A stretch of 64,000 nt of DNA, from positions 1 to 64,000 of the forward strand of contig JAKSQO010000013.1 in the NCBI GenBank assembly GCA_024404095.1, written 5' to 3'. The translations under genes were made by a program, and so were the position numbers. Positions 1-8,065 of this stretch are shown piece by piece (the first letter of the stretch is position 1; each line of letters starts with the position of its first letter). The DNA comes from Clostridia bacterium. GTDB taxonomy: Bacteria > Bacillota > Clostridia > Oscillospirales > Acutalibacteraceae. The notes below the pieces were generated by a model. The model saw only the letters and a list, made by a program, of their open reading frames with translations. It ran no database searches and was not told the origin of the DNA.

Positions 1-160
1 AAGCTTCCTCAAGCTTACCAACTGTCTTCTGAAGGTCGATGATGTAGATACCGTTACGCTCTGTGAAAATGTACTGAGCCATTTTCGGGTTCCATCTTCT
101 TGTCTGGTGTCCGAAGTGAACACCTGCTTCAAGCAACTGTTTCATTGATACTACTGGCAT
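1..160 (-). CDS. rpsB: 30S ribosomal protein S2, N-terminal part (cut by window edge)
   Basis: The reverse-strand reading frame from the ATG at 160 begins [18 protein letters not shown] and continues with the QTRRWNPKM segment, the classic start of ribosomal protein S2 of the small ribosomal subunit. Only about 53 residues are inside the window; the rest lies to the left. A strong Shine-Dalgarno (aaggagg) sits 6-12 bases before the ATG, and a sigma-A type promoter lies about 100 bases upstream, so the gene has its own transcription start. The neighbour upstream on the same strand is a penicillin-binding protein, an unrelated function. Confidence 0.96.
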   Translation of the reverse strand, partial: MPVVSMKQLLEAGVHFGHQTRRWNPKMAQYIFTERNGIYIIDLQKTVGKLEEA

Positions 161-261
161 AATATTTCCTCCTTAGTTTTGCCTCCGCGGAGCTTAATTC
201 AACGGACATCAGTTGTTAATGCACTTCGCTGAAAACACTTCCGCGTGCGTATTGCTCGACA

Positions 262-290
262 AGTATAGCACACAGAAGAAAATATTTCAA
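262..290 (-). promoter_or_regulatory. sigma-A promoter of rpsB and its leader
   Basis: On the minus strand TTGAAA (285-290) and TATACT (262-267) are separated by 17 bases. The predicted start near 255 gives a leader of about 95 bases before the rpsB ATG. The leader contains the perfect palindrome CTCCGCGGAG (about 183-192) just ahead of the ribosome binding site, which could serve autoregulation by S2; that role is inference. Confidence 0.75.
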
Positions 291-298
291 GTACTTTT

Positions 299-1903
299 TT
301 AATTTAATTCAGAAATTTTATCGGCAATCTGTTTAAATATCGGTGCGCAGTCCTCCGCACCCGAGTTTCCGCCCTGTTTGAGAATAACCACAACGTATTT
401 CGGCTTGTCCGCAGGAAAAAATCCGCAGAACCACGTATTGCAGATTTCAACTCCGTTTTTATAAAAAGCACCTGTCTGAGCCGTTGCCGTTTTACCTGCC
501 GCCTTAAAGTCACCGTCGGGCTTCGCCTTTTTTGCGTTTCCGTTCTCAACAACAGATACAAGCATATTCGTCAGCCGTTCAGCCGTTGTCCGCCTTATCG
601 CTACAACCGGATATTTCGCTCTGTGCCGTGTTTCTTCTCCGTCAGCCGTAACCGTCTTTTCAATCAGATACGGTTCAACATATTTTCCGCCGTTCGCTAT
701 TGCCGAGAAAAGCTGTGTCATCTGAATCATTGTCGCAGTAAAGCTGCCCTGACCGAAAGAAAAGTTGGCAAGCTCTCCCGACTTTTTCAAATCTTTTTCC
801 GCAGGCAATCTTCCGGATTTAGATATCATTCCGTCCGCAAGCATTATCTCCTGCCCGAACCCGAACCGCTTAACAGTATCAAGCAGTCTTTCCGCTCCTA
901 TTTCACGTGCGAGGTTGACAAAATAGGTATTGCACGAGCATTCAAGAGCCTTCTGCATATTCAGAACTCCGTGAGCCTTACGGTTATTGCATCCGAAAAC
1001 AACGCCGTCCACCTTACAGCTTCCCGTGCAGGTGTAAGCAAAATCGGACAGTCCGTTTTCAATTGCCGAGGCAGCTACCGCCGCCTTGAACACCGAGCCC
1101 GCCGCATAAGCATTCAGCCCACGGTTTACCATCGGCGAACCATCTGCGTTGACATAATCCGCAAGTCGGTTTCTGTCATAATCGGGGCGTGACGCCATCG
1201 CTCTTATCGCACCGCTTTCCACATCCGACACAACCGCTCCGCCCTCTTTTACTCCGTACATATCAAGCGCATTTTCAGTTATTCTCTGAATCTCTCTGTC
1301 TATGGTCAGCGTAACCGAGCCTGTCGGCAGACCGTCATTCTGAACCTCAAAATCAGCCCCGCTGATTATTCTTCCGTACACATCAGCCGAAAACCTGACC
1401 TTCAGGCTTTTACCTGTATACAGAATACCGTCAAATGATTTTTCAATTCCGGTAACTCCCCTGCCGTCTGAATCCGTATAGCCTATAATATGTGACGCTG
1501 ACTGCACCGAATCGCAGCGCGTATATTTTCTCAGCATGACGGCATCGGTATTCGTTGAAATAACCGAATTGCCTATATTTACGCTTACCGCATTTCCTTT
1601 TTCCATTCTTTCTTTAATTTTTTCAGCTTCTGCCGAATCCACAATCTGCTCAACCGAGGAAAAGCCTTTCATTGTCGGCTTCATCACAACAACATTTTCA
1701 TAGCTGCAATCAACCATTTTTCTGCCCCTGCAATCAAAAATATCTCCTCTTATCTGAGATACGTCAACGCTGAAATAATGCGTCTCGGACGCAACGTACT
1801 CCGTCCCCTTTGTGCATACATCATAAAGCCTCAGGCAAAGTCCGCCGATAGCCAGACAAAACGCAGTAAATGCCGAAATAAGTCGTTTATCCGTATCAAT
1901 CAC
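299..1903 (-). CDS. Membrane-anchored penicillin-binding protein (class B, FtsI/PBP2-like transpeptidase)
   Basis: A 534-residue class B penicillin-binding protein that cross-links peptidoglycan stem peptides outside the membrane. One N-terminal membrane anchor (about residues 8-25) is followed by a dimerisation region (RGDIFDCRGR) and a transpeptidase domain. The catalytic motif is AGSVFK (Ser270, Lys273), followed by the SxN motif CSCN and, near the C-terminus, AGKTATAQTG, where the usual KTG reads KTA. The start codon is GTG with only a weak ribosome binding site, so an alternative start is possible. It resembles short elongation or sporulation PBPs (PbpA/SpoVD type) without PASTA repeats; the exact role in division, elongation or sporulation cannot be decided here. 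rpsB lies downstream with its own promoter. Confidence 0.9.
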   Translation of the reverse strand: MIDTDKRLISAFTAFCLAIGGLCLRLYDVCTKGTEYVASETHYFSVDVSQIRGDIFDCRGRKMVDCSYENVVVMKPTMKGFSSVEQIVDSAEAEKIKERMEKGNAVSVNIGNSVISTNTDAVMLRKYTRCDSVQSASHIIGYTDSDGRGVTGIEKSFDGILYTGKSLKVRFSADVYGRIISGADFEVQNDGLPTGSVTLTIDREIQRITENALDMYGVKEGGAVVSDVESGAIRAMASRPDYDRNRLADYVNADGSPMVNRGLNAYAAGSVFKAAVAASAIENGLSDFAYTCTGSCKVDGVVFGCNNRKAHGVLNMQKALECSCNTYFVNLAREIGAERLLDTVKRFGFGQEIMLADGMISKSGRLPAEKDLKKSGELANFSFGQGSFTATMIQMTQLFSAIANGGKYVEPYLIEKTVTADGEETRHRAKYPVVAIRRTTAERLTNMLVSVVENGNAKKAKPDGDFKAAGKTATAQTGAFYKNGVEICNTWFCGFFPADKPKYVVVILKQGGNSGAEDCAPIFKQIADKISELN

Positions 1904-2004
1904 CCTACAATATTTTATCTCTGATACGCTAATTCATACTTTATTTAGTATATATTAACTACTCTGCACAATATATTAACACAAATTTTTTACAAACTGA
2001 TATA

Positions 2005-2033
2005 TTGACCTTTTATCAAAAAAAAGATATTAT
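2005..2033 (+). promoter_or_regulatory. promoter of the Cys-repeat secreted protein
   Basis: TTGACC (2005-2010) and TATTAT (2028-2033) are separated by 17 bases, with a good ribosome binding site (gggagg, 2053-2058) before the ATG at 2068. An overlapping TATAAT (2035-2040) is too far from the -35 to pair with it. Confidence 0.65.
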
Positions 2034-2067
2034 ATATAATGTATAAAATACAGGGAGGAAATTACTT

Positions 2068-3837
2068 ATGAAAAAGATTTTTATCAAATCTCTTTCAGCC
2101 CTCTTGACTGTAATTATGCTTTTCAGCGCAATTCCGATGCTTGTATTTGCAGCGGATAAGGCTGATATGCCTGTTTTTACAGTTGACACGGTTGAAGAGA
2201 CCCCCACAAAGCTTACCCTTAAGCTTTCACTTACAAACGGCAAATTTTCCTGTCTTGACGCAGAAGTAACAGTCAACGGACTTACCTGCACAAGCGTATA
2301 CCCCTCAGATGCTTTTGATGCTTTTGTTATCAGCGTAAAGCGTGCCGGCGGTGCTGCAAGCGACTGTGAAAACAAAGTAAACGGTAAAGTCAGCATCTCA
2401 TCAACTGAAAGCTGTACCGCTCCGATGGATCTTATCATCTACGAGTTTGACAAGTCAGCAGCAAAGGGCGTTAACGGCTCAGACGTTAATTTCACAGTAA
2501 CCACCTGCTACATCTCAGAGGATGGCAAGGATGTAAGCGTTCTTGATGATACTCAGGCTGTTGTTGCTCTGAGCGCAACCCATGAGCACAGCAATCTCGT
2601 CTGGACTACAACAAAGAACCCCACCTGCGGTGAAGAGGGTTCAAAGCAGGCTACATGTCCTGCGTGCGGTGAAATCGCAAAGACCGAGCCAATCGCCAAG
2701 ACAGAGCACAAGAACACTCACGAGGAAAAGCTTGACGCAACCTGCACAAAGGACGGATATTACAAGGTTATCTGCGATGACTGTGGAACAGTTATCACTA
2801 ACGAAACCTATACCGCTAAGGGTCACGGTGAAACACGCACCGAGCGCAAGGAAGCAACCTGCACTCAGGACGGTTACAGAAAGGTTTACTGTAAGGACTG
2901 CGGTGAGCTTCTCACAGACGCTGTTCTTCCTGCAAGACATCATGACACTACCTATACCGAAACAAAGGAAGCTACCTGCACAGAAAGCGGTTATGTTAAG
3001 ACATACTGTAAGCTCTGCAAGGAACTCCTTAACGAAACAGAAGTACCCGCAACAGGTCACAGTGAAGAGACAATTACAGATACAGTTGCCGCAACCTGCA
3101 CAAAGGACGGCTACATCAAAGTAACCTGCAAGGTCTGTGGTGAAGTGATCTCCGAAACTGTTCTTCCCAAGAAGGGTCACGGCGAAACAAAGCTTGAAAA
3201 GAAAGACAAGACCTGCACAGAAAACGGTTATGTAAGATATATCTGTAAGGACTGCGGCGAGGTTGTCAGCGAGAACATTCTCAAGAGCGAGGGTCACAAG
3301 TATGTTACCTATGAGATCGCCGCAACATGTACTGAAGCAGGTCATAAGATTACTGAGTGCTCAGTTTGCCACGACGTATCAGGCAACATCACAATTCCCG
3401 CAAAGGGTCACAAGTGGACATCATGGTCAACTGTCAAGGAGCCCACATACCGTTCGGTAGGTATCAGCAGAAGAACCTGCGCAAACTGCGGTGACTATCA
3501 GGATAAGGAAATCCCGATGATCAAGTACCCTGTTACAGGCGTTAAAATCAGCATGGAATCTCTTTCAATGAACTTCAAAAAGGTTTCAAGACTTTACGCT
3601 GATGTATTGCCCGAGGAAGCTGCTTTCTCAACAGGCGTCGTATGGACTTCATCAAATCCGAAGGTTGTAACCGTTGATGAAAACGGCACAATTACAGCTA
3701 AAGGAAGAGGCACAGCCGTAATCACAGCTTCAACAGAGGACGGACAGTTCAGCGATTCATGCACAGTAACAGTTACTTACAGCTGGCTTCAGTGGATTAT
3801 TGTTTACATCCTCTTCGGCTGGATCTGGTACATCTAA
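2068..3837 (+). CDS. Secreted protein: cohesin-like N-terminus, eight Cys/His repeats, Big_2 domain, hydrophobic C-terminus
   Basis: A 589-residue exported protein. It has a signal peptide (cleavage near VFA-AD), then about 140 residues whose beta-strand pattern (LTLKLSL, CLDAEVTV, GKVSIS, DLIIYEF) resembles a cohesin-like or Ig-like fold, which is my inference. About eight tandem repeats of some 39 residues follow, of the form ATCTxxGYxKxxCxxCG ending in PAxGH. The outer copies are degenerate (NPTCGEEGSKQATCPACG first, EPTYRSVGISRRTCANCG last). Conserved Cys and His suggest metal binding or disulfides. A Big_2 bacterial Ig-like domain follows (WTSSNPKVVTVDENG), then a very hydrophobic Trp-rich end (about the last 17 residues) that could anchor it in the membrane. 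It is a single-gene transcript bounded by its own promoter and terminator. The binding partner is unknown; a cell-surface or matrix role is likely. Confidence 0.75.
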   Translation: MKKIFIKSLSALLTVIMLFSAIPMLVFAADKADMPVFTVDTVEETPTKLTLKLSLTNGKFSCLDAEVTVNGLTCTSVYPSDAFDAFVISVKRAGGAASDCENKVNGKVSISSTESCTAPMDLIIYEFDKSAAKGVNGSDVNFTVTTCYISEDGKDVSVLDDTQAVVALSATHEHSNLVWTTTKNPTCGEEGSKQATCPACGEIAKTEPIAKTEHKNTHEEKLDATCTKDGYYKVICDDCGTVITNETYTAKGHGETRTERKEATCTQDGYRKVYCKDCGELLTDAVLPARHHDTTYTETKEATCTESGYVKTYCKLCKELLNETEVPATGHSEETITDTVAATCTKDGYIKVTCKVCGEVISETVLPKKGHGETKLEKKDKTCTENGYVRYICKDCGEVVSENILKSEGHKYVTYEIAATCTEAGHKITECSVCHDVSGNITIPAKGHKWTSWSTVKEPTYRSVGISRRTCANCGDYQDKEIPMIKYPVTGVKISMESLSMNFKKVSRLYADVLPEEAAFSTGVVWTSSNPKVVTVDENGTITAKGRGTAVITASTEDGQFSDSCTVTVTYSWLQWIIVYILFGWIWYI

Positions 3838-3860
3838 TCAAAAATCAATAAGCAGAATTT

Positions 3861-3889
3861 ACGGGCAGTCAAACGACTGCCCGTTTTTT
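3861..3889 (+). terminator. Rho-independent terminator of the Cys-repeat protein gene
   Basis: Ten-base-pair stem ACGGGCAGTC / GACTGCCCGT with a 4-base loop, followed directly by a run of six T. Confidence 0.9.
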
Positions 3890-3990
3890 CAATATTTTGG
3901 TTCGGAAAATCAATATTTCAGTTCGGAAAATCAATATTTCAGTTCGGAAAATCAATATTTCAGTTCGGAATTTCAATATTTTGGTTCGGA
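3890..3990. repeat. 21-bp tandem repeat, about five units
   Basis: Units begin at 3890, 3911, 3932, 3953 and 3974 (last one partial, 17 bases). The consensus is CAATATTTCAGTTCGG followed by AAAAT; the outer copies read TTTGG in place of TTCAG. There are no spacers between units. The array starts exactly at the end of the terminator T-run and lies in the gap between convergent genes. The rest of this gap (3991-4175) holds AT-rich sequence and one hairpin. Confidence 0.9.
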
Positions 3991-4084
3991 GCATATGTCC
4001 GCAATCCCAATAATATCAAGACTTTCAGCCCTCTTAAATTCCGTAATAGATATCAATAGATATAAATAGATATTGATAAGAGCC

Positions 4085-4112
4085 ATGCGCTGTCACTTAA
4101 TGAACAGCGCAT
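4085..4112 (-). terminator. hairpin, possible terminator of the lipid kinase gene
   Basis: Perfect 9-bp inverted repeat ATGCGCTGT / ACAGCGCAT with a 10-base loop, placed downstream of the minus-strand kinase gene. No clear T-run follows, so termination here is uncertain. Confidence 0.4.
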
Positions 4113-4175
4113 AGCCCTTTATAAAGAAAAGATTAAATAAAGCCGCGATTTTTTCCCAATAATATTTTATCTTAA

Positions 4176-5132
4176 TTATTCAATCTTTGTGCCGATTGTA
4201 TTGTTCAGCTTTCCGCTTGCCTTATCAGCAAGATATGACGATGATGTCGGCAGAACGAAATTAAACGCATCCGTAACAAGCTCAAATGTCCTGTCGTGAG
4301 CCATTTCACATTCGCCGTCGATATTAACAGCCGCAAGCGTATCGCTGTGCACGGTCATTTTTTTACCCCTTAGGTATGTTGTTTCCGCCCAATCGAAGTG
4401 CTGACCCTTTTTATATTCGCCGATTCTTGACAGAAGCTTCGGAAGTGACATAGTCCTGACCATACTGAAATCAAGCATCCCATCGTCGGGAAGTGCGTAC
4501 GGGCCCGCATTGTATCCGCCGCCGTAGAATCGGTTGTTTCCGCAAAAAGCAAACACAAAATTGTCAGTAATCGGTTCGCCGTCATCTATTGTAATAGTAA
4601 AGCGGTTTTTGCGTTTGCTTGCCGCACAGTAAACCAGAGCTGCGGTATAAGCTGATTCACCTGTGAAAACAGGTATCTTTTTGAAATCAGCCTGCTTTGC
4701 GCACACTTCCGCATCCATACCCATTGAGCACTGGCTGACAGCGACTTTATCTCCGCATTTGATAGCATCTATTTTTATTGCAGTTCCGTCAATCTGACTA
4801 TCAAGGTCAAGGAACTGTTCCTTTGTTCCGAAAAGTCGGATAAAATCATTACCTGAGCCAAGCGGAACAGCCGCAAACTCAGCATTGCCGTAACCGAAAA
4901 GACCGTTGACAACATCAAAAATTGTTCCGTCTCCGCCGCAGGCATATATTCTTACGTGCTCACCCGTTGCCGCCTTTTCTCTTGCATAGTTCTTGGCGGT
5001 TTCTGAGGTTTCGCTGATAAAGATTTCATGTTCAATATCACGCTTTGCAAGACACTCCTCAATTTTCGGAAGAATAAAATCTTTGCCCTTGCCCTTGCCT
5101 GACATGGGGTTAATCAAAAACAAATGCTTCAT
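4176..5132 (-). CDS. Diacylglycerol kinase-family lipid kinase (DagK/YegS-like)
   Basis: About 318 residues. It would phosphorylate a lipid such as diacylglycerol with ATP at the inner face of the membrane, recycling it into phospholipid synthesis. The N-terminus has the family start LFLINPMSGKGKG, then the nucleotide-binding GGDGT motif in ACGGDGTIFDVVNG, then PLGSGNDFIRLFG, all diagnostic of the DAGK catalytic domain; a beta-sandwich C-terminal half follows as usual. I chose the ATG at 5132 because a Shine-Dalgarno (ggggtgg) lies a few bases upstream; an in-frame GTG nine bases earlier would overlap that site. It is the last gene of a minus-strand run after the rRNA methyltransferase, with only 12 bases between them. 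The lipid substrate could be diacylglycerol, sphingosine or another alcohol. Confidence 0.9.
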   Translation of the reverse strand: MKHLFLINPMSGKGKGKDFILPKIEECLAKRDIEHEIFISETSETAKNYAREKAATGEHVRIYACGGDGTIFDVVNGLFGYGNAEFAAVPLGSGNDFIRLFGTKEQFLDLDSQIDGTAIKIDAIKCGDKVAVSQCSMGMDAEVCAKQADFKKIPVFTGESAYTAALVYCAASKRKNRFTITIDDGEPITDNFVFAFCGNNRFYGGGYNAGPYALPDDGMLDFSMVRTMSLPKLLSRIGEYKKGQHFDWAETTYLRGKKMTVHSDTLAAVNIDGECEMAHDRTFELVTDAFNFVLPTSSSYLADKASGKLNNTIGTKIE

Positions 5133-5144
5133 AAAAGCCACCCC

Positions 5145-6260
5145 TTATTTATAATACATATATACCTGGCACTTTATCATGCCGTTATACAGCTTCCTGC
5201 GCTTGTCCGCCTTTCTGCCGAATTCTCTTTCAAACTCCTCCGAGGGGCTGATAACATAGTACGCCCATCCCCTCTTCTGCTCAAACTTTCTGCCCATAAC
5301 CTTGTAAAGCTTCTGTGCCTCACTTATATCAAGCAGACGTTCGCCGTACGGCGGATTGCATATCACCGTACCTTTTTCACTCTTGGGAGCGAAGTCACGG
5401 ATATCGCATTTTTCAAACTTTATCTTGCGTTCAACACCTGCACGCTTTGCGTTTATCTCAGCCACTCTGAGGGCATTCTCGTCAATATCGGAGCCATATG
5501 CAATAAAATCTGTATCATAATTTACAAGGCTTCGTGCGCGCTCACGTTCCTCTGTCCAAATATGCTCGTCAATAACGTCCCAGCGCTCTGCCGAGAAATT
5601 GCGGTTGACACCGGGAGCGATATTATGAACCATCATTGCACCCTCGATAAGAATTGTACCGCTTCCGCACATCGGGTCATAGAGCGTGTGATAGCTTCTC
5701 AGCCTTGCAAGATTGCACATTGAAGCGGCAAGAGTTTCCTTAATCGGGGCTGCATTAGCCTCGGGGCGGTAACCACGCTTGTGAAGTCCCATACCCGAAG
5801 TATCAAGAAGCAGGCTGACCTTGTCCTTCATGATTGAGAACTGAATCTGGTGCACAGGACCTGTTTCGCTGAACCAGCTGATGCCGTATTTTGACTTAAG
5901 TCTTTCAACGACAGCCTTTTTTATAATCGACTGGCAGTCGCTTACGCTGAAAAGTGTGGAATTGATAGAATAGCCCTTAACGGGAAATGCGTCCTCGTCG
6001 CCAATCCACTCCTCCCACGGCAATGCCTTTGTGCCCTGAAAAAGCTCTTCAAAGCTGCGTGCATAGAAATCACCGACAAGTATCTGAATACGTTCGGCAT
6101 AGCGTGAGCATATGTTTGCCCGGGCAAGAATGTGCTCATCACCGCTGAAAAGGACTCTGCCGTTTTCAGCGATAACATCATCTGCTCCAAGCTCTTTCAT
6201 CTCGCCTGCAATAATTGACTCAAGACCGAGCAGGCACGGAATAACAAATTTTATTTTCAT
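5145..6260 (-). CDS. THUMP-domain rRNA guanine-N2 methyltransferase (RlmL/YpsC family)
   Basis: A 371-residue SAM-dependent methyltransferase. The N-terminal half is a THUMP RNA-binding region (PCLLGLESIIAGEMKELG at the start). The C-terminal half is a Rossmann methyltransferase with DPMCGSGTILIEGA for SAM binding and the catalytic NPPYGERL motif typical of N2-guanine or N6-adenine methylation. Family members modify 23S rRNA. The open frame extends further upstream into fumA, but the ATG at 6260 has an aagagg ribosome binding site 6 bases before it and starts the conserved domain. It lies 10 bases downstream of the fumarase alpha gene, so the two are probably cotranscribed without a functional link. 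Confidence 0.92.
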   Translation of the reverse strand: MKIKFVIPCLLGLESIIAGEMKELGADDVIAENGRVLFSGDEHILARANICSRYAERIQILVGDFYARSFEELFQGTKALPWEEWIGDEDAFPVKGYSINSTLFSVSDCQSIIKKAVVERLKSKYGISWFSETGPVHQIQFSIMKDKVSLLLDTSGMGLHKRGYRPEANAAPIKETLAASMCNLARLRSYHTLYDPMCGSGTILIEGAMMVHNIAPGVNRNFSAERWDVIDEHIWTEERERARSLVNYDTDFIAYGSDIDENALRVAEINAKRAGVERKIKFEKCDIRDFAPKSEKGTVICNPPYGERLLDISEAQKLYKVMGRKFEQKRGWAYYVISPSEEFEREFGRKADKRRKLYNGMIKCQVYMYYK

Positions 6261-6270
6261 AGATAACCTC

Positions 6271-7113
6271 TTATATTTCTGCTGATGCGTGACGTGTAAC
6301 GTGGCAGCCGAAGTTGACTGCAACGGGAAGACCTGCAATGTGAGTCGGAGCGGTTTCAATCGCAACCGAAAGTGCGGTTGTATCTCCGCCGAAGCCCTGC
6401 GGACCTATGCCGAGCTTGTTTACTCTTTCAAGTATTTCCTTCTCCATATCCGCATAGTATTCATCGGCATTCTTAACGCTTACGCTTCGGCAAAGAGCTT
6501 TCTTCGCAAGGAATGCGCACTGCTCAAAATCGCCGCCGATACCGATACCGAGAACTATCGGAGGACAGGGATTTCCGCCCGCTGTCTTAACGCAGTCAAG
6601 AACGTAATTTATAATCTCTTCTCTGCCGCTCGCAGGTGTCATCATTTTAAGGCAGCTCATATTTTCGCTGCCGAAGCCCTTGGGAGCCACGCTGATTTTA
6701 ACCTTATCGCCGTCAACAATATTCGTATGAATAACTGCAGGCGTGTTGTCCTTTGTATTCACTCTTCTGAGCGGATCACCGACAACAGAGCAACGCAGAT
6801 AACCGTTGATGTAGCCGTTATGCACACCTCTGTTAACAGCTTCATAGAGCGAACCGTCAACAAAGTGCACATCCTGACCTATTTCAAGAAACACAACCGC
6901 CATACCTGTATCCTGACAGATAGGAATATCGAGCTCCTTAGCCGCGTCAAGATTAGCTTCTATATCGCCGATAACACCCTTTGCAAGAGCGTTTCTCTCA
7001 CAGCCCTTACACATCGAAATAGTCTGTGCTAAATCATCAGGCAGAATCTTATTCGCCTTTATGCAAAGTGTCTCAATTATTTCTTCAACTTTCTTAACAC
7101 TTACTTCTCTCAT
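6271..7113 (-). CDS. Class I fumarate hydratase alpha subunit (FumA N-terminal type)
   Basis: The 280-residue alpha subunit of a two-part, oxygen-sensitive [4Fe-4S] fumarase or tartrate dehydratase, which interconverts fumarate and malate. Visible family motifs are [25 protein letters not shown] and [16 protein letters not shown]; the three cysteines in these motifs are the expected iron-sulfur ligands. The ATG has a good ribosome binding site (gaggtg). In most genomes the beta subunit gene (FumA C-terminal domain) follows directly; here the next gene is an rRNA methyltransferase and no beta subunit is present in the window, so it must be encoded elsewhere or absent. Fumarase versus tartrate dehydratase cannot be separated from the alpha subunit alone. 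Confidence 0.9.
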   Translation of the reverse strand: MREVSVKKVEEIIETLCIKANKILPDDLAQTISMCKGCERNALAKGVIGDIEANLDAAKELDIPICQDTGMAVVFLEIGQDVHFVDGSLYEAVNRGVHNGYINGYLRCSVVGDPLRRVNTKDNTPAVIHTNIVDGDKVKISVAPKGFGSENMSCLKMMTPASGREEIINYVLDCVKTAGGNPCPPIVLGIGIGGDFEQCAFLAKKALCRSVSVKNADEYYADMEKEILERVNKLGIGPQGFGGDTTALSVAIETAPTHIAGLPVAVNFGCHVTRHASAEI

Positions 7114-7146
7114 TGCTTCACCTCATAGTCAGCAATTATTGCTGAA

Positions 7147-7174
7147 CAAAAAAAGGAGCAGTTTAAGCTGCTCC
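7147..7174 (-). terminator. terminator after the S1-domain gene
   Basis: On the minus strand GGAGCAGCTTAAACTGCTCC forms an 8-9 bp stem followed by seven or more T. It ends the divIC-yabR transcript and separates it from the fumarase gene. Confidence 0.88.
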
Positions 7175-7202
7175 GATGTTATTTGTTTATCAACAGACAG
7201 CA

Positions 7203-7652
7203 TTAAAGCTTATTTGTACCGCGTCTGTTAAATCCGCCGCCGTGCTTTGAGTCACGTTTAAGGTCGGACATTTTTTCGTCGCTCTCCTGCTTGAACTTAG
7301 CCATCATGCTCTCGAAAGACTGAGGGCCGTTATCCGCAGGCTTGTTGCCCTGCCAAACATTGGCATTGCTTCTCTTCGGTGCATTGTTTCTCGGTCTCTG
7401 CTGGGCAGGCTTCGGCTGTTCAACCGCTTTCTTTACGGAAAGGCTGATTTTGCCGTCCTCGGCAATAGAGATTACCTTCACCTTAACAGTCTGACCGACC
7501 TTAAGATGATCCTTGATGTCCTTTACATATTCAGATGCTACCTCAGAAATGTGCACCATTCCCTTTTTGCCGCCCTCAAGATCGACAAACGCACCGAATG
7601 CCGTAAAACCTGTTACTTTTCCTTCAACAATTGCGCCGACTTCTAATTGCAT
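7203..7652 (-). CDS. yabR: S1 RNA-binding domain protein (YabR-like)
   Basis: 149 residues. The first ~75 form one S1 domain (GAIVEGKVTGFTAFGAFVDL, MVHISEVA, VKVKVISIAEDGKISLSVKK), the OB-fold found in YabR and general stress protein 13. The remainder is a low-complexity basic tail rich in Pro, Asn and Arg that may add RNA affinity. The ribosome binding site gaggag is 9 bases upstream. Position right after divIC matches the Bacillus subtilis order yabP-yabQ-divIC-yabR, which supports the name. It is presumably a cytoplasmic RNA- or ribosome-associated protein; its exact target is unknown. Confidence 0.85.
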   Translation of the reverse strand: MQLEVGAIVEGKVTGFTAFGAFVDLEGGKKGMVHISEVASEYVKDIKDHLKVGQTVKVKVISIAEDGKISLSVKKAVEQPKPAQQRPRNNAPKRSNANVWQGNKPADNGPQSFESMMAKFKQESDEKMSDLKRDSKHGGGFNRRGTNKL

Positions 7653-7685
7653 ATATTTGTTTTCTCCTCAAAAATATTGAATATG

Positions 7686-7979
7686 TCAGTTGTTAACGGA
7701 GACGTCATAATAGACACGCTCACCGGGTATAACATACCCGTTGGCTCTCGCATAACTTTCAGCATACTCGTCTATATCGCCGTTGTCAAGCTGATCCTGA
7801 AGCTCTTTGTTTTTCTGTACCTGAACTTTAGTTTCCTGCTTAACAGCGTCAATTTCTTTATTGGTTTTTGAGATATCCCCTATCATAGAAAACAACGAAA
7901 TGGCAAACCATGCACACAATGCAACTATACAGAAGCTTACAATAAAGCTCTTTTTTCTGCGCGGTTTCTTCTCTGCCAT
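7686..7979 (-). CDS. divIC: Septum formation initiator DivIC/FtsB-like protein
   Basis: A 97-residue bitopic cell-division protein. A basic N-terminus (KKPRRKK) precedes one membrane helix (SFIVSFCIVALCAWFAISLF), then a short coiled coil (DISKTNKEIDAVKQETK onward) and a C-terminal segment ARANGYVIPGERVYY typical of the FtsB/DivIC family. These proteins form a complex with FtsL and DivIB at the divisome. The ATG at 7979 is chosen because gaggtg sits 6 bases upstream; a GTG three codons earlier overlaps that site. Its own promoter lies at 8036-8065, inside the end of yabQ, separating vegetative divIC-yabR from the sporulation genes upstream. Confidence 0.9.
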   Translation of the reverse strand: MAEKKPRRKKSFIVSFCIVALCAWFAISLFSMIGDISKTNKEIDAVKQETKVQVQKNKELQDQLDNGDIDEYAESYARANGYVIPGERVYYDVSVNN

Positions 7980-8035
7980 ATTCGTCACCTCGATTCATTA
8001 TTCTAAACTGCAAAAACGCAGAGTTTCACGGAGAT

Positions 8036-8065
8036 ATTATACAATATGTCGTGTCGAATTTTCAA
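8036..8065 (-). promoter_or_regulatory. promoter of divIC-yabR
   Basis: Minus-strand TTGAAA (8060-8065) and TATAAT (8036-8041) with an 18-base spacer. The -35 overlaps the last codons of yabQ. Confidence 0.65.

Noticed and set aside
623..1192. 189-codon plus-strand frame
   Set aside because: Antisense to the penicillin-binding protein transpeptidase domain; no start signals.
2641..3345. 234-codon minus-strand frame
   Set aside because: It is the antisense shadow of the Cys-repeat region; the sense frame has promoter, signal peptide and terminator.
3890..3990. CRISPR array
   Set aside because: Repeats of 21 bases are contiguous with no spacers and there are no cas genes.
3800..4069. 89-codon frame across the 21-bp repeats, giving repeated QYFSSEN heptapeptides
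   Set aside because: It begins inside the Cys-repeat gene, runs through that gene's terminator hairpin and has no ribosome binding site; the heptapeptide is a by-product of a repeat length divisible by three.
5124..5723. 199-codon plus-strand frame
   Set aside because: Antisense to the rRNA methyltransferase catalytic domain with its NPPYGERL and DPMCGSGT motifs.
6289..7032. 247-codon plus-strand frame
   Set aside because: Antisense to the fumarase alpha gene, which shows all three expected cysteine motifs.
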